Assembly (NCBI RefSeq): GCF_900573885.1
Contig: NZ_UPSE01000449.1
Location: 124,001 to 188,000, forward strand
Origin: Pseudomonas viridiflava
GTDB taxonomy: Bacteria; Pseudomonadota; Gammaproteobacteria; Pseudomonadales; Pseudomonadaceae
Length of the DNA: 64,000 nt
Direction of reading: 5' to 3'
Each line of letters starts with the position of its first letter. Position 1 is the first letter of the stretch. The notes beneath the pieces are model-generated. The model had not been told where the DNA came from, did no database searches, and worked only from the letters and a program-made list of their open reading frames with translations. This document shows positions 39,640-49,763 of the stretch, one piece after another. A program made the position numbers and the translations under genes.

Positions 39640-41562
39640 ATGAGTATTTTCAGCCACTTCCAACAACGCTTCGAAGCGACTCGCCAGGAGGAGTATTCCC
39701 TTCAGGAATATCTCGACCTGTGCAAGCAGGACAAAAGCGCGTACGCCACGGCGGCCGAGCGCCTGCTGATGGCCATCGGCGAGCCGGAACTGATCGACAC
39801 CTCGCATAACTCCAGGCTGTCGCGAATCTTCTCCAACAAGGTGATTCGCCGGTATCCCGCCTTTGAAGATTTTCACGGCATGGAAGAGTGCATCGACCAG
39901 ATCGTGTCCTACTTCCGCCATGCCGCTCAGGGCCTGGAAGAGAAGAAACAGATCTTGTATCTGCTCGGCCCGGTGGGCGGCGGTAAATCGTCGCTGGCCG
40001 AAAAGCTGAAACAGCTGATGGAGAAGGTGCCCTTCTACGCCATCAAAGGCTCGCCGGTTTTCGAATCGCCGTTGGGGCTGTTCAATCCGGCTGAAGACGG
40101 CACCATTCTGGAAGAAGACTTCGGCATTCCGCGGCGCTACCTGAGCACCATCATGTCGCCGTGGGCCACCAAGCGCCTGGCCGAATTCGGTGGCGACATC
40201 AGCCAGTTCCGCGTGGTCAAGCTGTACCCCTCGATCCTCAATCAGATTGCGGTGGCGAAAACCGAGCCGGGCGACGACAACAACCAGGACATTTCTGCGC
40301 TTGTGGGTAAGGTCGATATCCGCAAGCTGGAAGAATTCCCACAGAACGACGCCGACGCCTACAGCTACTCCGGGGCGCTGTGCCGCGCGAACCAGGGGAT
40401 GATGGAATTCGTCGAAATGTTCAAGGCGCCGATCAAGGTCTTGCACCCGCTACTCACCGCTACGCAGGAAGGTAACTACAACAGCACCGAAGGCCTCGGC
40501 GCCATTCCGTTCATGGGCGTGTTGCTCGCGCACTCCAATGAATCGGAGTGGCACAGCTTCCGCAACAACAAGAACAACGAGGCGTTCATCGACCGGATCT
40601 ACATCGTGAAGGTGCCGTACTGCCTGCGCGTCAGCGATGAGATCAAGATTTACGACAAGCTGCTGTTCAACAGCTCGCTGGCCAAAGCCCATTGCGCCCC
40701 CGATACCCTGAAAATGCTGGCGCAGTTCTCGGTGCTGTCGCGCCTGAAAGAGCCGGACAACTCCAACGTCTACTCGAAAATGCGCGTGTACGACGGCGAA
40801 AACCTCAAGGACACCGACCCCAAAGCCAAATCGATTCAGGAATACCGTGACAGCGCCGGTGTGGACGAAGGCATGAACGGCCTTTCCACCCGCTTCGCCT
40901 TCAAGATTCTGTCCAAGGTATTCAACTTCGACCCGCACGAAATCGCCGCCAACCCGGTGCACCTGCTTTATGTGTTGGAGCAGCAGATCGAGCAGGAGCA
41001 ATTCCCGGCCGAGGTGCGCGAGCGCTACCTGCGCTACATCAAGGAATACCTGGCGCCGCGCTACATCGAGTTCATCGGCAAGGAAATTCAGACCGCCTAC
41101 CTCGAGTCCTACAGCGAGTACGGCCAGAACATTTTCGACCGCTACGTGCTCTACGCGGACTTCTGGATTCAGGATCAGGAATACCGCGACCCGGAAACCG
41201 GGGAAATTCTCAATCGCGTGGCGCTCAACGAAGAACTGGAAAAAATCGAAAAACCGGCCGGCATCAGCAATCCGAAGGATTTCCGCAACGAGATCGTCAA
41301 CTTCGTGCTGCGTGCCCGGGCCAACAACAACGGCAAGAACCCGACCTGGCTCAGCTACGAGAAGCTGCGCGTAGTGATCGAGAAAAAAATGTTTTCCAAC
41401 ACCGAAGACCTGCTGCCGGTCATCAGCTTCAACGCCAAGGCCAGCAAGGAGGACCAACAGAAACACAACGATTTTGTCTCGCGGATGGTCGAGCGCGGCT
41501 ACACCGACAAGCAGGTGCGCCTGTTGTCTGAATGGTACCTGCGGGTTCGTAAGTCGCAGTAA
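39640..41562 (+). CDS. prkA: PrkA family serine protein kinase (YeaG)
   Basis: A 640-aa AAA+-type kinase. The start is MSIFSHFQQRFEATR, after AGGTGA. It has a Walker A LLGPVGGGKSSLAEK near residues 107-121, an AAA core with FMGVLLAHSNESEW, and a C-terminal PrkA domain. PrkA/YeaG acts in stationary-phase and nutrient-stress adaptation, and its substrates are poorly known. It is almost always followed by yeaH and spoVR, as here, suggesting one functional module. Confidence 0.96.
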   Translation: MSIFSHFQQRFEATRQEEYSLQEYLDLCKQDKSAYATAAERLLMAIGEPELIDTSHNSRLSRIFSNKVIRRYPAFEDFHGMEECIDQIVSYFRHAAQGLEEKKQILYLLGPVGGGKSSLAEKLKQLMEKVPFYAIKGSPVFESPLGLFNPAEDGTILEEDFGIPRRYLSTIMSPWATKRLAEFGGDISQFRVVKLYPSILNQIAVAKTEPGDDNNQDISALVGKVDIRKLEEFPQNDADAYSYSGALCRANQGMMEFVEMFKAPIKVLHPLLTATQEGNYNSTEGLGAIPFMGVLLAHSNESEWHSFRNNKNNEAFIDRIYIVKVPYCLRVSDEIKIYDKLLFNSSLAKAHCAPDTLKMLAQFSVLSRLKEPDNSNVYSKMRVYDGENLKDTDPKAKSIQEYRDSAGVDEGMNGLSTRFAFKILSKVFNFDPHEIAANPVHLLYVLEQQIEQEQFPAEVRERYLRYIKEYLAPRYIEFIGKEIQTAYLESYSEYGQNIFDRYVLYADFWIQDQEYRDPETGEILNRVALNEELEKIEKPAGISNPKDFRNEIVNFVLRARANNNGKNPTWLSYEKLRVVIEKKMFSNTEDLLPVISFNAKASKEDQQKHNDFVSRMVERGYTDKQVRLLSEWYLRVRKSQ

Positions 41563-41696
41563 CCTGCTACGTCGGCCTCGTCCGACGTCGTCGCCGCACG
41601 GTCTGTTCCAGCAGGCCATATGAGCCGCTTCGGGTCTGCTCGCTACGGTGCTCGCCGTGGCGAGCGCAGCAGGCCTGGGGGTTCTGAGGAGCGTCC

Positions 41697-42968
41697 ATGA
41701 GCTATGTGATCGACCGCCGTCTGAACGGCAAGAACAAAAGCACGGTAAACCGCCAGCGTTTCCTGCGGCGTTACCGCGACCACATCAAAAAGGCCGTTGA
41801 AGAGGCCGTCAGCCGGCGTTCCATTACCGATATGGAGCACGGCGAGCAAATCAGCATTCCCGGCCGCGACATCGACGAACCGTTGCTTCATCACGGTCGC
41901 GGCGGCAAACAAACCCAGGTTCACCCCGGCAATAAAGAGTTCACCGCCGGTGAGCGTATCCCCCGTCCGCAAGGCGGCGGGGGCGGCAAAGGTGCGGGCA
42001 AGGCGAGCAATTCCGGCGAAGGCATGGACGAGTTTGTCTTCCAGATTACCCAGGAAGAATTCCTCGATTTCATGTTTGAAGACCTGGAGCTGCCGAATCT
42101 GGTGAAGCGTCAGCTCACCGGCACCGACACTTTTAAAACCGTGCGCGCCGGGGTCAGCAATGAGGGCAATCCATCACGCATCAATATTGTCCGCACGTTA
42201 CGCTCCGCCCATGCGCGGCGCATCGCGCTGTCGGGCAGCAGCCGCGCCAAACTGCATGCGGCCATTGCCGAGCTTGAGCGCCTAAAAGCCGACGAACCGG
42301 ATAATTTCGCCGACATTCAAGCCAAGGAAGCCGAAATTGTACTGCTCCGTGCACGCATAAAAAAGGTGCCGTTCCTCGATACCTTCGACCTGAAATACAA
42401 CCTGCTGGTCAAGCAACCCAACCCCAGCTCCAAAGCTGTGATGTTCTGCCTGATGGACGTTTCCGGTTCCATGACGCAGGCGACCAAAGACATCGCCAAG
42501 CGGTTTTTCATCCTGCTGTACCTGTTCCTCAAGCGGAACTACGAAAAGATCGAAGTCGTGTTTATCCGCCACCACACCAGCGCCCGGGAAGTGGACGAAG
42601 AAGAGTTTTTCTATTCACGGGAAACCGGCGGCACCATCGTTTCCAGCGCACTCAAGTTGATGCAGGAAGTGATGGAAGAGCGTTATCCCACCAGCGAGTG
42701 GAATATTTACGCGGCGCAGGCCTCCGACGGCGATAACTGGAACGACGATTCGCCGATTTGCCGCGACATTCTGATGAAACAGATCATGCCGCTGGTGCAG
42801 TACTTCACCTACGTGGAGATCACCCCTCGCGAGCATCAGGCGCTGTGGTACGAGTACGAACAGGTCGGCGAAGCGTTTGCCGACACCTTCGCTCAGCAGC
42901 AACTGGTGTCTGCCGGTGACATCTACCCGGTGTTCCGCGAACTGTTTCAGCGCCGACTCGTTAGCTGA
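41697..42968 (+). CDS. yeaH: YeaH/DUF444 VWA-like protein
   Basis: A 423-aa protein of the DUF444 family, with an N-terminal basic region ([20 protein letters not shown]) and a Gly-rich segment near residue 95. The C-terminal von Willebrand A-type domain has the metal-site motif MDVSGSMTQ near residue 253. GAGGAGC precedes the start. It is the middle gene of the prkA-yeaH-spoVR stress module. The 134-bp gap after prkA contains no gene. Confidence 0.95.
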   Translation: MSYVIDRRLNGKNKSTVNRQRFLRRYRDHIKKAVEEAVSRRSITDMEHGEQISIPGRDIDEPLLHHGRGGKQTQVHPGNKEFTAGERIPRPQGGGGGKGAGKASNSGEGMDEFVFQITQEEFLDFMFEDLELPNLVKRQLTGTDTFKTVRAGVSNEGNPSRINIVRTLRSAHARRIALSGSSRAKLHAAIAELERLKADEPDNFADIQAKEAEIVLLRARIKKVPFLDTFDLKYNLLVKQPNPSSKAVMFCLMDVSGSMTQATKDIAKRFFILLYLFLKRNYEKIEVVFIRHHTSAREVDEEEFFYSRETGGTIVSSALKLMQEVMEERYPTSEWNIYAAQASDGDNWNDDSPICRDILMKQIMPLVQYFTYVEITPREHQALWYEYEQVGEAFADTFAQQQLVSAGDIYPVFRELFQRRLVS

Positions 42969-42977
42969 GGTAATGCC

Positions 42978-44543
42978 ATGAGCGCTCGAGAAAAGAAAAG
43001 AGGCCAGCCCATTTCCACCGGTTCGGAATGGACCTTCGAGCTGATCCGCGCCTATGACAAAGAGATTGCGCGCATCGCCGAAGGCTATGCGCTGGATACC
43101 TATCCCAACCAGATTGAAGTGATCACCGCCGAGCAGATGATGGATGCCTACGCCTCGGTGGGCATGCCGCTGGGCTATCACCACTGGTCCTACGGCAAGC
43201 ATTTTCTCAGCACCGAGAAATCCTACAGCCGTGGGCAGATGGGCCTCGCGTACGAGATCGTCATCAACTCTGACCCCTGCATCGCCTACCTGATGGAAGA
43301 AAACACCATCTGTATGCAGGCCCTCGTCGTGGCGCACGCCTGCTACGGACACAACAGTTTTTTCAAAGGCAACTACCTGTTCCGCACCTGGACCGACGCC
43401 AGCTCGATCATCGATTACCTGGTGTTCGCCAAGCAGTACATCATGCAGTGCGAGGAACGTTACGGCATCGACGCCGTGGAAGACCTGCTCGACTCGTGCC
43501 ACGCGCTGATGAATTACGGGGTCGACCGCTACAAACGCCCTTACCCGATTTCCGCCGAGGAAGAGCGCCAGCGTCAGAAAGAACGCGAAGAACACCTGCA
43601 ACGGCAAATCAATGACCTGTGGCGGACCATTCCCAAAGGCGCCGACAAAGGCAACGACAAAGACGCCGGCCGCTTCCCCGCCGAGCCGCAGGAAAACATC
43701 CTGTATTTCCTGGAGAAGCACGCGCCGTTGCTGGAGCCGTGGCAGCGGGAAGTGGTGCGCATCGTGCGCAAGATCGCGCAGTACTTTTACCCACAACGTC
43801 AGACCCAGGTGATGAACGAAGGCTGGGCCACGTTCTGGCATTACACGCTGATGAACGATCTGTACGACGAAGGCCTGGTTACCGACGGTTTCATGATGGA
43901 GTTTCTGCAATCGCACACCAGCGTCATCTACCAGCCGCCGTTCGACAGCCCGTATTACAGCGGCATCAACCCGTACACACTGGGCTTTGCGATGTACCGC
44001 GACATTCGCCGCATGTGCGAAGAACCCACTGAAGAAGACAAGCGCTGGTTTCCGGAAATTGCCGGCAGCGACTGGTTGTCAGCGGTGAAATTCGCCATGA
44101 AAAGCTTCAAGGACGAAAGTTTTATTCTTCAATACCTGTCGCCCAAAGTGATCCGCGACCTGAAGCTGTTCAGCATCATGGACGACGACCAGAAGGACGA
44201 ATTGGTGGTGCCGGCCATTCACGATGAGCCGGGCTATCGCATCATTCGCGAAACCCTGGCGGCGCAGTACAACCTGGGCAACCGCGAGCCGAATGTGCAG
44301 ATTTACAGCATCAATCGCCGCGGCGACCGTTCGCTGACGCTGCGTCACCAACAACACGACCGAAAACCCTTGGGCGAATCCACCGAGGAAGTGCTCAAGC
44401 ACCTGCACCGTTTGTGGGGCTTCGACATTCATTTGGAAACCGTGCGCGGTGACCAGATAGTGCAGACGCAACACGTGCCGCCCCGGGGCGAAACGGAGAA
44501 CAGCGAGTACCCGCGACTGGACCTGGTGATACCGCCGATTTGA
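42978..44543 (+). CDS. SpoVR family protein (YcgB)
   Basis: A 521-aa SpoVR/YcgB protein. Typical segments are YPNQIEVITAEQMMDAY, GMPLGYHHWSYGKHF, MNEGWATFWHYTLMNDLYDEG and NPYTLGFAMYRDI. The name derives from Bacillus sporulation (spore cortex). In proteobacteria it is a conserved stress-associated protein of unknown biochemistry. It starts 9 bp after yeaH and is clearly co-transcribed. Confidence 0.95.
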   Translation: MSAREKKRGQPISTGSEWTFELIRAYDKEIARIAEGYALDTYPNQIEVITAEQMMDAYASVGMPLGYHHWSYGKHFLSTEKSYSRGQMGLAYEIVINSDPCIAYLMEENTICMQALVVAHACYGHNSFFKGNYLFRTWTDASSIIDYLVFAKQYIMQCEERYGIDAVEDLLDSCHALMNYGVDRYKRPYPISAEEERQRQKEREEHLQRQINDLWRTIPKGADKGNDKDAGRFPAEPQENILYFLEKHAPLLEPWQREVVRIVRKIAQYFYPQRQTQVMNEGWATFWHYTLMNDLYDEGLVTDGFMMEFLQSHTSVIYQPPFDSPYYSGINPYTLGFAMYRDIRRMCEEPTEEDKRWFPEIAGSDWLSAVKFAMKSFKDESFILQYLSPKVIRDLKLFSIMDDDQKDELVVPAIHDEPGYRIIRETLAAQYNLGNREPNVQIYSINRRGDRSLTLRHQQHDRKPLGESTEEVLKHLHRLWGFDIHLETVRGDQIVQTQHVPPRGETENSEYPRLDLVIPPI

Positions 44544-44619
44544 GGCCCGACCGTTCGACTGGTTGACCGACGGCAAGCTTGCGTTGAGCATGTTGCATCC
44601 TTCGCGGAGCTTGCCGTTT

Positions 44620-45141
44620 ATGCCTGTAAAGCCGTTTTTCCTCAGCTTTTTCCTTTTCAGCCTGTTGCTCGCCGGCTGCTCGACCCCCTCGCCACAAGTG
44701 CTGGTGGTGCAAACCGCCACGCCGTCTCTGGGCCAGCGCCACACCTTTGAAATGCTGCCCCCGAGCACCCGCCCCGATGGCGAGTTGCCGCCCACCCGCG
44801 ATTACGCCCAAGTGCGCGCTCACTTGCGTCAGGGTCTGCTAAATCGTGGCTATGTCGAGGCAAAGAAAGCTGACGTGCGCGTCGCTTACACCCTGACGTT
44901 GAATGAGGCCCCGTTGGAATTTCGCGTCGATACGCCACCCCCGAACGCCCTCGGTAGCTATTTGGCCGTACACCGGTTTCAGGATGAATCCATCACCCTG
45001 CGGCTGCGCGTGAGCGACCGCGCCAACAAAACCCTGTGGCAGGGTTTGATCACCACCAGCCTGAGTCCGTCATGGCAGCGTGAAGAGCTGCTGCGTGCCG
45101 CCGTGGTTGCCTTGATGCAACAAATCCCCGTCAGCCGCTGA
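44620..45141 (+). CDS. DUF4136 family lipoprotein
   Basis: A 173-aa predicted lipoprotein. The start MPVKPFFLSFFLFSLLLAGC gives a compact lipoprotein signal with lipobox LAGC; upstream in-frame codons would precede the signal peptide without reason. The body (DYAQVRAHLRQGLLNRGY, KADVRVAYTLTLNE, LWQGLITTSL) matches DUF4136, a family of envelope lipoproteins of unknown role. A homologue occupies the same place between spoVR and cca in P. aeruginosa, from memory. Confidence 0.88.
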   Translation: MPVKPFFLSFFLFSLLLAGCSTPSPQVLVVQTATPSLGQRHTFEMLPPSTRPDGELPPTRDYAQVRAHLRQGLLNRGYVEAKKADVRVAYTLTLNEAPLEFRVDTPPPNALGSYLAVHRFQDESITLRLRVSDRANKTLWQGLITTSLSPSWQREELLRAAVVALMQQIPVSR

Positions 45142-45195
45142 GCCTGGCCATTAGCGGCGCAGCAGGTATCCTGTGGCGCTAACGGAGGGTTTTCC

Positions 45196-46434
45196 ATGCA
45201 GATTTACAAGGTCGGCGGTGCCGTGCGGGATCGCCTGCTCGGCCGCAAGGTCACCGATATCGATTGGCTGGTTGTCGGTGCGAGCGCAGAAGAGATGCTC
45301 GCCCAGGGCTATCGCCCCGTCGGCGACGACTTCCCGGTCTTCCTCCACCCGCGCACTCAAGAGGAATATGCCCTCGCCCGCACCGAGCGCAAAAGCGGGC
45401 GCGGGTACGGCGGCTTTACCTTTTACGCCAGCCCGGACGTCACCCTCGAAGAAGACCTGACCCGCCGCGACCTGACCATCAACGCCATGGCGGAGGATGA
45501 AGCCGGCAACGTGCTCGACCCCTATGGCGGTCAGCGTGACCTTGAAGCCCGCGTGCTGCGTCACGTGTCGCCGGCCTTTGCTGAAGACCCGCTGCGTGTG
45601 CTGCGCGTCGCCCGCTTCGCCGCCCGTTATGCGCCGCTGGGCTTTCAGGTGGCGGACGAAACCATGGCCTTGATGCGCAGCCTGAGTGAATCCGGCGAAC
45701 TGTCAGCCCTGACGCCCGAACGCAGCTGGAAAGAAATTTCCCGCGCACTGATGGAAGAACGGCCCGACGTGTTTATTCAGGTGTTGTACGACTGCGGCGC
45801 GCTGCAAGCGATGCTGCCGGAAGTGCACGCGCTGTTCGGCGTGCCGCAGCCCGAAGCCCACCACCCGGAAATCGACACCGGCGCCCACGTATTGAGCGTG
45901 CTGCGCCAATGCGCCGAACACGGGCAACCGCTCACCGTGCGCTGGGCGTGCCTGCTTCATGACCTCGGTAAGGGGCTGACGCCCGAAGAAGAATGGCCGC
46001 GGCATATCGCCCATGAACATCGCGGCGTAAAGCTGATAAGGGCCGTGAACGAGCGATGCAAGGCGCCGCGCGACTGCCAGGAGCTGGCGGTTCTGGTGGG
46101 CGAATATCACACCCATGGCCATCGCGCGCTGGAGCTGAAAGCGTCGACCTTATTGGAACTGCTGCAGACGTTCGACGTGTACCGTCGCCCGCAGCGTTTC
46201 GACGAATTCATTGCCGCATGCGAGATGGATGCGCGCGGACGGCTGGGGCTGGAGCAGCGCGACTATCCACAGGCCGCTTACCTGCGCGCCGCCGCCGATG
46301 CAGCGCGGGCCGTGAAGGTCCAGCCATTGGTGGAACAGGGCTACAAAGGCGCCGAACTGGGCGAAGCCCTCAAGCGCGAGCGCCTGAGGGCGCTGCAAGC
46401 CTACAAAGCCGCGCAAACCCCACGCGCTCTGTAG
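45196..46434 (+). CDS. cca: CCA-adding tRNA nucleotidyltransferase (multifunctional, with HD domain)
   Basis: A 412-aa enzyme that builds or repairs the 3' CCA of tRNAs. The N-terminal nucleotidyltransferase core has [11 protein letters not shown] and the catalytic DID in [20 protein letters not shown] and the B/A motif [15 protein letters not shown] follow. The C-terminal HD phosphohydrolase domain shows [16 protein letters not shown] and HEHRGVKL. A strong GGAGG precedes the ATG. The TAG stop lies within a REP element. Confidence 0.96.
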   Translation: MQIYKVGGAVRDRLLGRKVTDIDWLVVGASAEEMLAQGYRPVGDDFPVFLHPRTQEEYALARTERKSGRGYGGFTFYASPDVTLEEDLTRRDLTINAMAEDEAGNVLDPYGGQRDLEARVLRHVSPAFAEDPLRVLRVARFAARYAPLGFQVADETMALMRSLSESGELSALTPERSWKEISRALMEERPDVFIQVLYDCGALQAMLPEVHALFGVPQPEAHHPEIDTGAHVLSVLRQCAEHGQPLTVRWACLLHDLGKGLTPEEEWPRHIAHEHRGVKLIRAVNERCKAPRDCQELAVLVGEYHTHGHRALELKASTLLELLQTFDVYRRPQRFDEFIAACEMDARGRLGLEQRDYPQAAYLRAAADAARAVKVQPLVEQGYKGAELGEALKRERLRALQAYKAAQTPRAL

Positions 46435-46500
46435 GAGCGAGCTTGCTCGCGAAGCCTTTGGTTATAGAGCAAGAGCTTCGCGAGCAAGCTCGCTCCTACA
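46431..46500. repeat. REPIN: inverted pair of Pseudomonas REP sequences
   Basis: GTAGGAGCGAGCTTGCTCGC at 46431-46450 and its reverse complement at 46480-46499 form a long inverted pair around a short spacer. This is the classic pseudomonad REP/REPIN, mobilised by RAYT transposases. It lies between convergent cca and folK and supplies the TAG stop codon of both genes. It could also act as a transcript-end hairpin. Confidence 0.93.
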
Positions 46501-47014
46501 AAAGCCCGTCCGGCGTCAGCTGCTCGCCACGCCACTCAAACGCCACCGGCGCCAGCACCTGCTCGATCTGCGCGTCACGCCACAGCTCGGCATAAGACGT
46601 TTGCACACCGGGATGTAACTGCTCCGGCACCAGCATCGCCAGCGGCCAGAGCACAAACGCGTTCTTGAGAATTTCCGCACGCGGCAGAATCAGTCCGTCG
46701 AAATCGCCCACCAGATCGCCGTACGTGAGCACATCGATATCCAGCGGCAGGCCTTTGCGATTCGGTGCATACCGCCCGTTATCGGCTTCGATGCATTTCA
46801 GGCGGCGATCCAATTCATGCAACGGCAAGTCCGTTTCGGCCAGCACCACCAGATTGAAGAACGGCCCGCTCTTGATGCCCACCGGCTGGCTCTCGAAGAC
46901 CGGCGAGCAGCGAATGTTCTGAAGAAATTGCGCCAAGGCCTCGAGGCCAGCCGTCAGGTGCGTTTCGCGCTCAACGTTGCTGCCCAGGCCCAGCAGAATG
47001 GGGGTCAGAGGCAT
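46496..47014 (-). CDS. folK: 2-amino-4-hydroxy-6-hydroxymethyldihydropteridine pyrophosphokinase FolK
   Basis: A 172-aa HPPK transferring pyrophosphate from ATP to hydroxymethyl-dihydropterin in folate synthesis. The N-terminus is LLGLGSNVERETHL. The metal-binding signature is LPLDIDVLTYGD, and LILPRAEILKNAFVLWPLA is typical of the end of the family. The ATG overlaps folB by 10 bp. The gene ends in the TAG of a REP arm. Confidence 0.93.
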   Translation of the reverse strand: MPLTPILLGLGSNVERETHLTAGLEALAQFLQNIRCSPVFESQPVGIKSGPFFNLVVLAETDLPLHELDRRLKCIEADNGRYAPNRKGLPLDIDVLTYGDLVGDFDGLILPRAEILKNAFVLWPLAMLVPEQLHPGVQTSYAELWRDAQIEQVLAPVAFEWRGEQLTPDGLL

Positions 47015-47361
47015 CCGCGCTGAATCTCCACGCCGACGCCGCCCGTGGCTGCCGGCACGGCGCCGGGCTTGGTGAGCTTCAGGCGTAAACCAGGAATGCT
47101 GAATTCGCTCATGAGCATTTCCGCCAGGCGCTCGGCAAAGGTTTCCACCAGTTGAAACTGCGCCTGCTCGGCGAACGATTGGATGCGCGCAGAGACCGAT
47201 GCGTAGTCGAGCGCCTTGCTCAGGTCGTCACCGGCCGCGGCAGGGCGATTGTCCCAGGCGAAGCTCAGGTCCAGCCGCAGGCACTGGCGAATGTCGCGCT
47301 CCCAGTCATACGCACCGATCACGGTGTCGACTTCCAGACCTTCGATAAACACTCTGTCCAA
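47005..47361 (-). CDS. folB: Dihydroneopterin aldolase FolB
   Basis: A 118-aa aldolase/epimerase giving hydroxymethyl-dihydropterin, the substrate of FolK. The start is set at a TTG (47361) giving [16 protein letters not shown], which matches the usual FolB beginning and length, with GGAG about 9 nt upstream; the longer frame begins without support. Conserved segments are [24 protein letters not shown] and [10 protein letters not shown]. It is coupled to folK. Confidence 0.93.
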   Translation of the reverse strand: MDRVFIEGLEVDTVIGAYDWERDIRQCLRLDLSFAWDNRPAAAGDDLSKALDYASVSARIQSFAEQAQFQLVETFAERLAEMLMSEFSIPGLRLKLTKPGAVPAATGGVGVEIQRGCL

Positions 47362-47435
47362 GCACTCTGCTCCGCCGCACGACAAGGGCACTGCGCCCCG
47401 CTAGAATCGGGGCTCACTCGCCCCGGATGGATACC

Positions 47436-48005
47436 ATGTTCTGGTTGCTGGCGATCCTCGCCTACCTGCTCGGCTCGCTGTCTTTCGCCATCCTGCTCAG
47501 CCGCCTGGTCGGCGCTCCCGACCCACGCGCTGCCGGTTCCGGCAACCCCGGCGCCACCAACATGCTGCGGGTGGCGGGTAAAAAACTGGCCATTCTGACC
47601 CTGTTCGGTGACGTGCTTAAAGGCCTGCTGCCCGTGCTCGTTGCCTATGCGCTGGGCCTTTCGGTGCAGCAACAAGCCTGGATCGGCCTGGCCGCCGTGG
47701 TCGGGCACTTGTACCCGGTGTACTTCAATTTCCGAGGCGGCAAGGGCGTGGCGACTGCGGCCGGCATGCTCCTGGGGCTATATCCGCCGGCCGCCTTGCT
47801 GGCCGCTGCCGGGTGGGGCCTGACGTTCTGGCTAACCCGCACCAGCTCGCTGGCTTCCCTTATCGCAACGCCGTTGATTCTGCCGCTTTTGGCCTGGCAA
47901 AAACCGGCGGCGCTGCTACCCATGTGCGTGCTAACCGGCCTTATCGTGTGGCGCCATCGCAGCAATCTACGCGACCTGCTGGCCGGGCGCGAACGGCATT
48001 TCTAA
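47436..48005 (+). CDS. plsY: Acyl-phosphate glycerol-3-phosphate acyltransferase PlsY
   Basis: A 189-aa inner-membrane enzyme making lysophosphatidate, the first step of phospholipid synthesis. The preferred ATG at 47436 gives [16 protein letters not shown] with GGATGG upstream; an ATG three codons earlier is the alternative. Five hydrophobic segments are visible, together with the active-site motifs [29 protein letters not shown] and a C-terminal [14 protein letters not shown]. It is divergent from folB and convergent with tsaD, 3 bp between stops. Confidence 0.95.
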   Translation: MFWLLAILAYLLGSLSFAILLSRLVGAPDPRAAGSGNPGATNMLRVAGKKLAILTLFGDVLKGLLPVLVAYALGLSVQQQAWIGLAAVVGHLYPVYFNFRGGKGVATAAGMLLGLYPPAALLAAAGWGLTFWLTRTSSLASLIATPLILPLLAWQKPAALLPMCVLTGLIVWRHRSNLRDLLAGRERHF

Positions 48006-48008
48006 GCC

Positions 48009-49034
48009 TCAGATCGCTGGCAATTGCTCCATCGGCCAACGCGCCTGCACCGATATTTCCGGCCCCTCGTGCTGGCCGGCCATCAGTCGCTGACAGCCGG
48101 CATAGGCGATCATCGCGCCGTTGTCGGTGCAGAACGCCGGGCGAGCGTAAAACACGTTGCCTTTGAGGTCGCCGAGCATTTTTTCCAGCGACCGGCGCAG
48201 CGCCTGATTGGCGCTCACGCCACCGGCGATCACCAGACGGTTCATACCGGTTTGCTTGAGGGCGCGCTTGCATTTGATGGTCAGAGTCTCGACCACTGCC
48301 GTCTGGAAGGCCAGGGCGATGTCGCTGCGGGTTTGCTCGCCGTCGTCGCCAGCATTGCGGCACTGCGTCCAGGTATTCAAGGCGAAGGTTTTCAGGCCGC
48401 TGAAGCTGAAATCCAGCCCCGGGCGGTCGGTCATGGGACGGGGAAACACAAAGCGCCCTTCCACACCGTTCAACGCCAGACGAGCAATTTCGGGACCACC
48501 GGGATAACCGAGGCCAATAAGCTTGGCCGTTTTGTCGAACGCCTCGCCGGCCGCATCGTCCAGCGACTCACCGAGCAGCTGGTACTGGCCAATGCCATCG
48601 ACACGCACCAATTGCGTATGGCCGCCGGAAACCAGCAGGGCAACAAACGGAAATTGCGGCGGTGTTTCTTCCAGCATCGGCGCCAGCAAGTGGCCTTCCA
48701 TGTGGTGTACGCCAAGCGCCGGAATGTCCCAGGCAAAGGCCAACGCCTGCGCACAGGAAGCGCCCACCAGCAGCGCACCCACCAGGCCAGGGCCGGCGGT
48801 GTAGGCAATGGCGTCGATGTCTTGCGTGGCGCAGCCGGATTGCTCCAGCACTTCACGGATCAACGGCAGCATGCGCTTGACGTGATCACGCGAGGCGAGC
48901 TCAGGCACCACGCCGCCGTAGGCTTTATGCAGGTCGATTTGGCTGAACAAGGCATCGCCCAGCAAGCCGCGCTCGCTGTCATACAAGGCAACGCCGGTTT
49001 CATCGCAGGAGGTTTCTAGTCCCAGCACGAGCAT
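48009..49034 (-). CDS. tsaD: tRNA N6-threonylcarbamoyladenosine transferase TsaD
   Basis: A 341-aa ASKHA-fold enzyme placing the threonylcarbamoyl group on A37 of ANN-decoding tRNAs, with TsaB and TsaE. The start [14 protein letters not shown] has AAGGGA upstream. Metal ligands lie in [11 protein letters not shown], the nucleotide loop in [11 protein letters not shown], and the C-terminal metal motif in [12 protein letters not shown]. The length is normal. It is divergent from rpsU, as in many gammaproteobacteria. Confidence 0.96.
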   Translation of the reverse strand: MLVLGLETSCDETGVALYDSERGLLGDALFSQIDLHKAYGGVVPELASRDHVKRMLPLIREVLEQSGCATQDIDAIAYTAGPGLVGALLVGASCAQALAFAWDIPALGVHHMEGHLLAPMLEETPPQFPFVALLVSGGHTQLVRVDGIGQYQLLGESLDDAAGEAFDKTAKLIGLGYPGGPEIARLALNGVEGRFVFPRPMTDRPGLDFSFSGLKTFALNTWTQCRNAGDDGEQTRSDIALAFQTAVVETLTIKCKRALKQTGMNRLVIAGGVSANQALRRSLEKMLGDLKGNVFYARPAFCTDNGAMIAYAGCQRLMAGQHEGPEISVQARWPMEQLPAI

Positions 49035-49120
49035 GGGTTTTCCCTTCAGACTGGGCAATTTCGAAGGCGCGCATGATAATCGCCGTCCTTAACGCCGCCT
49101 AGCGGTTTTCGATCAGAGGC

Positions 49121-49150
49121 TTTGCATTCCTGGCGATGAGGCGTTAACAT
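49121..49150 (+). promoter_or_regulatory. Candidate promoter of the rpsU-dnaG-rpoD operon
   Basis: TTTGCA (49121-49126) and TAACAT (49145-49150) are separated by 18 bp, about 80 bp before rpsU in the tsaD/rpsU divergent spacer. Its position agrees with the main promoter expected for this operon. Call by eye only. Confidence 0.45.
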
Positions 49151-49232
49151 CCGCAACCCTTAAAAACCGACGTCCTCCAGCTCAGTTTGCAACGAGTACG
49201 TCTACCCCGGTAATGAATGAAGGTAGCTCTGG

Positions 49233-49448
49233 ATGCCAGCCGTCAAAGTTAAAGAGAATGAACCCTTCGACGTAGCTCTGCGTCGCTTCAAACGCTCCTG
49301 TGAAAAAGCCGGTGTTCTGGCTGAAGTTCGCAGCCGCGAGTTCTACGAGAAACCAACTTCCGAGCGCAAACGCAAAGCTGCAGCCGCAGTGAAGCGCCAC
49401 GCCAAGAAAGTGCAGCGCGAACAGCGCCGCGCCGTTCGTCTGTACTAA
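49233..49448 (+). CDS. rpsU: 30S ribosomal protein S21
   Basis: A 71-aa basic protein, [18 protein letters not shown] onward, essentially standard S21. The basic C-terminal half ([19 protein letters not shown]) contacts 16S rRNA in the platform near the anti-Shine-Dalgarno. It is first gene of the macromolecular synthesis operon rpsU-dnaG-rpoD. Confidence 0.97.
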
Positions 49449-49469
49449 TACACAGACTGACGCCGCCTG

Positions 49470-49508
49470 TTTTGCCACGCCCGGCCTCAAGCCGGGCTGC
49501 CGGCAAAA
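49470..49508 (+). terminator. Stem-loop between rpsU and dnaG (partial terminator/attenuator)
   Basis: GCCCGGC-CTCAA-GCCGGGC sits inside an outer TTTTGCC/GGCAAAA pair. The element is 21 bp after the rpsU stop. In the E. coli operon a terminator here lowers dnaG expression relative to rpsU; the same role is inferred. The remaining spacer up to 49763 shows no gene. Confidence 0.65.
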
Positions 49509-49763
49509 TTGACAGCACAAACGCTCCAAACGCATTAGCGAAGTTATCCAGGTTGTTTCGGCAGCCGCGATAAGCCTCGCTTTTTCGCGTTCTGGCGGAA
49601 AGTTTTCCGCCCGCCCCGCAACCAAAAGGCCTGTAGAGCCGATCGCCAACAATTGGCATGATTAGCCCCTCGCCGCTTCGTGCGCGAGACGCGCTTTGCA
49701 TCTATTTCCGAACACCTGAAATCCCGACAGCAATGCCGGCGATTCGACGACTTCGAGAGCGCC

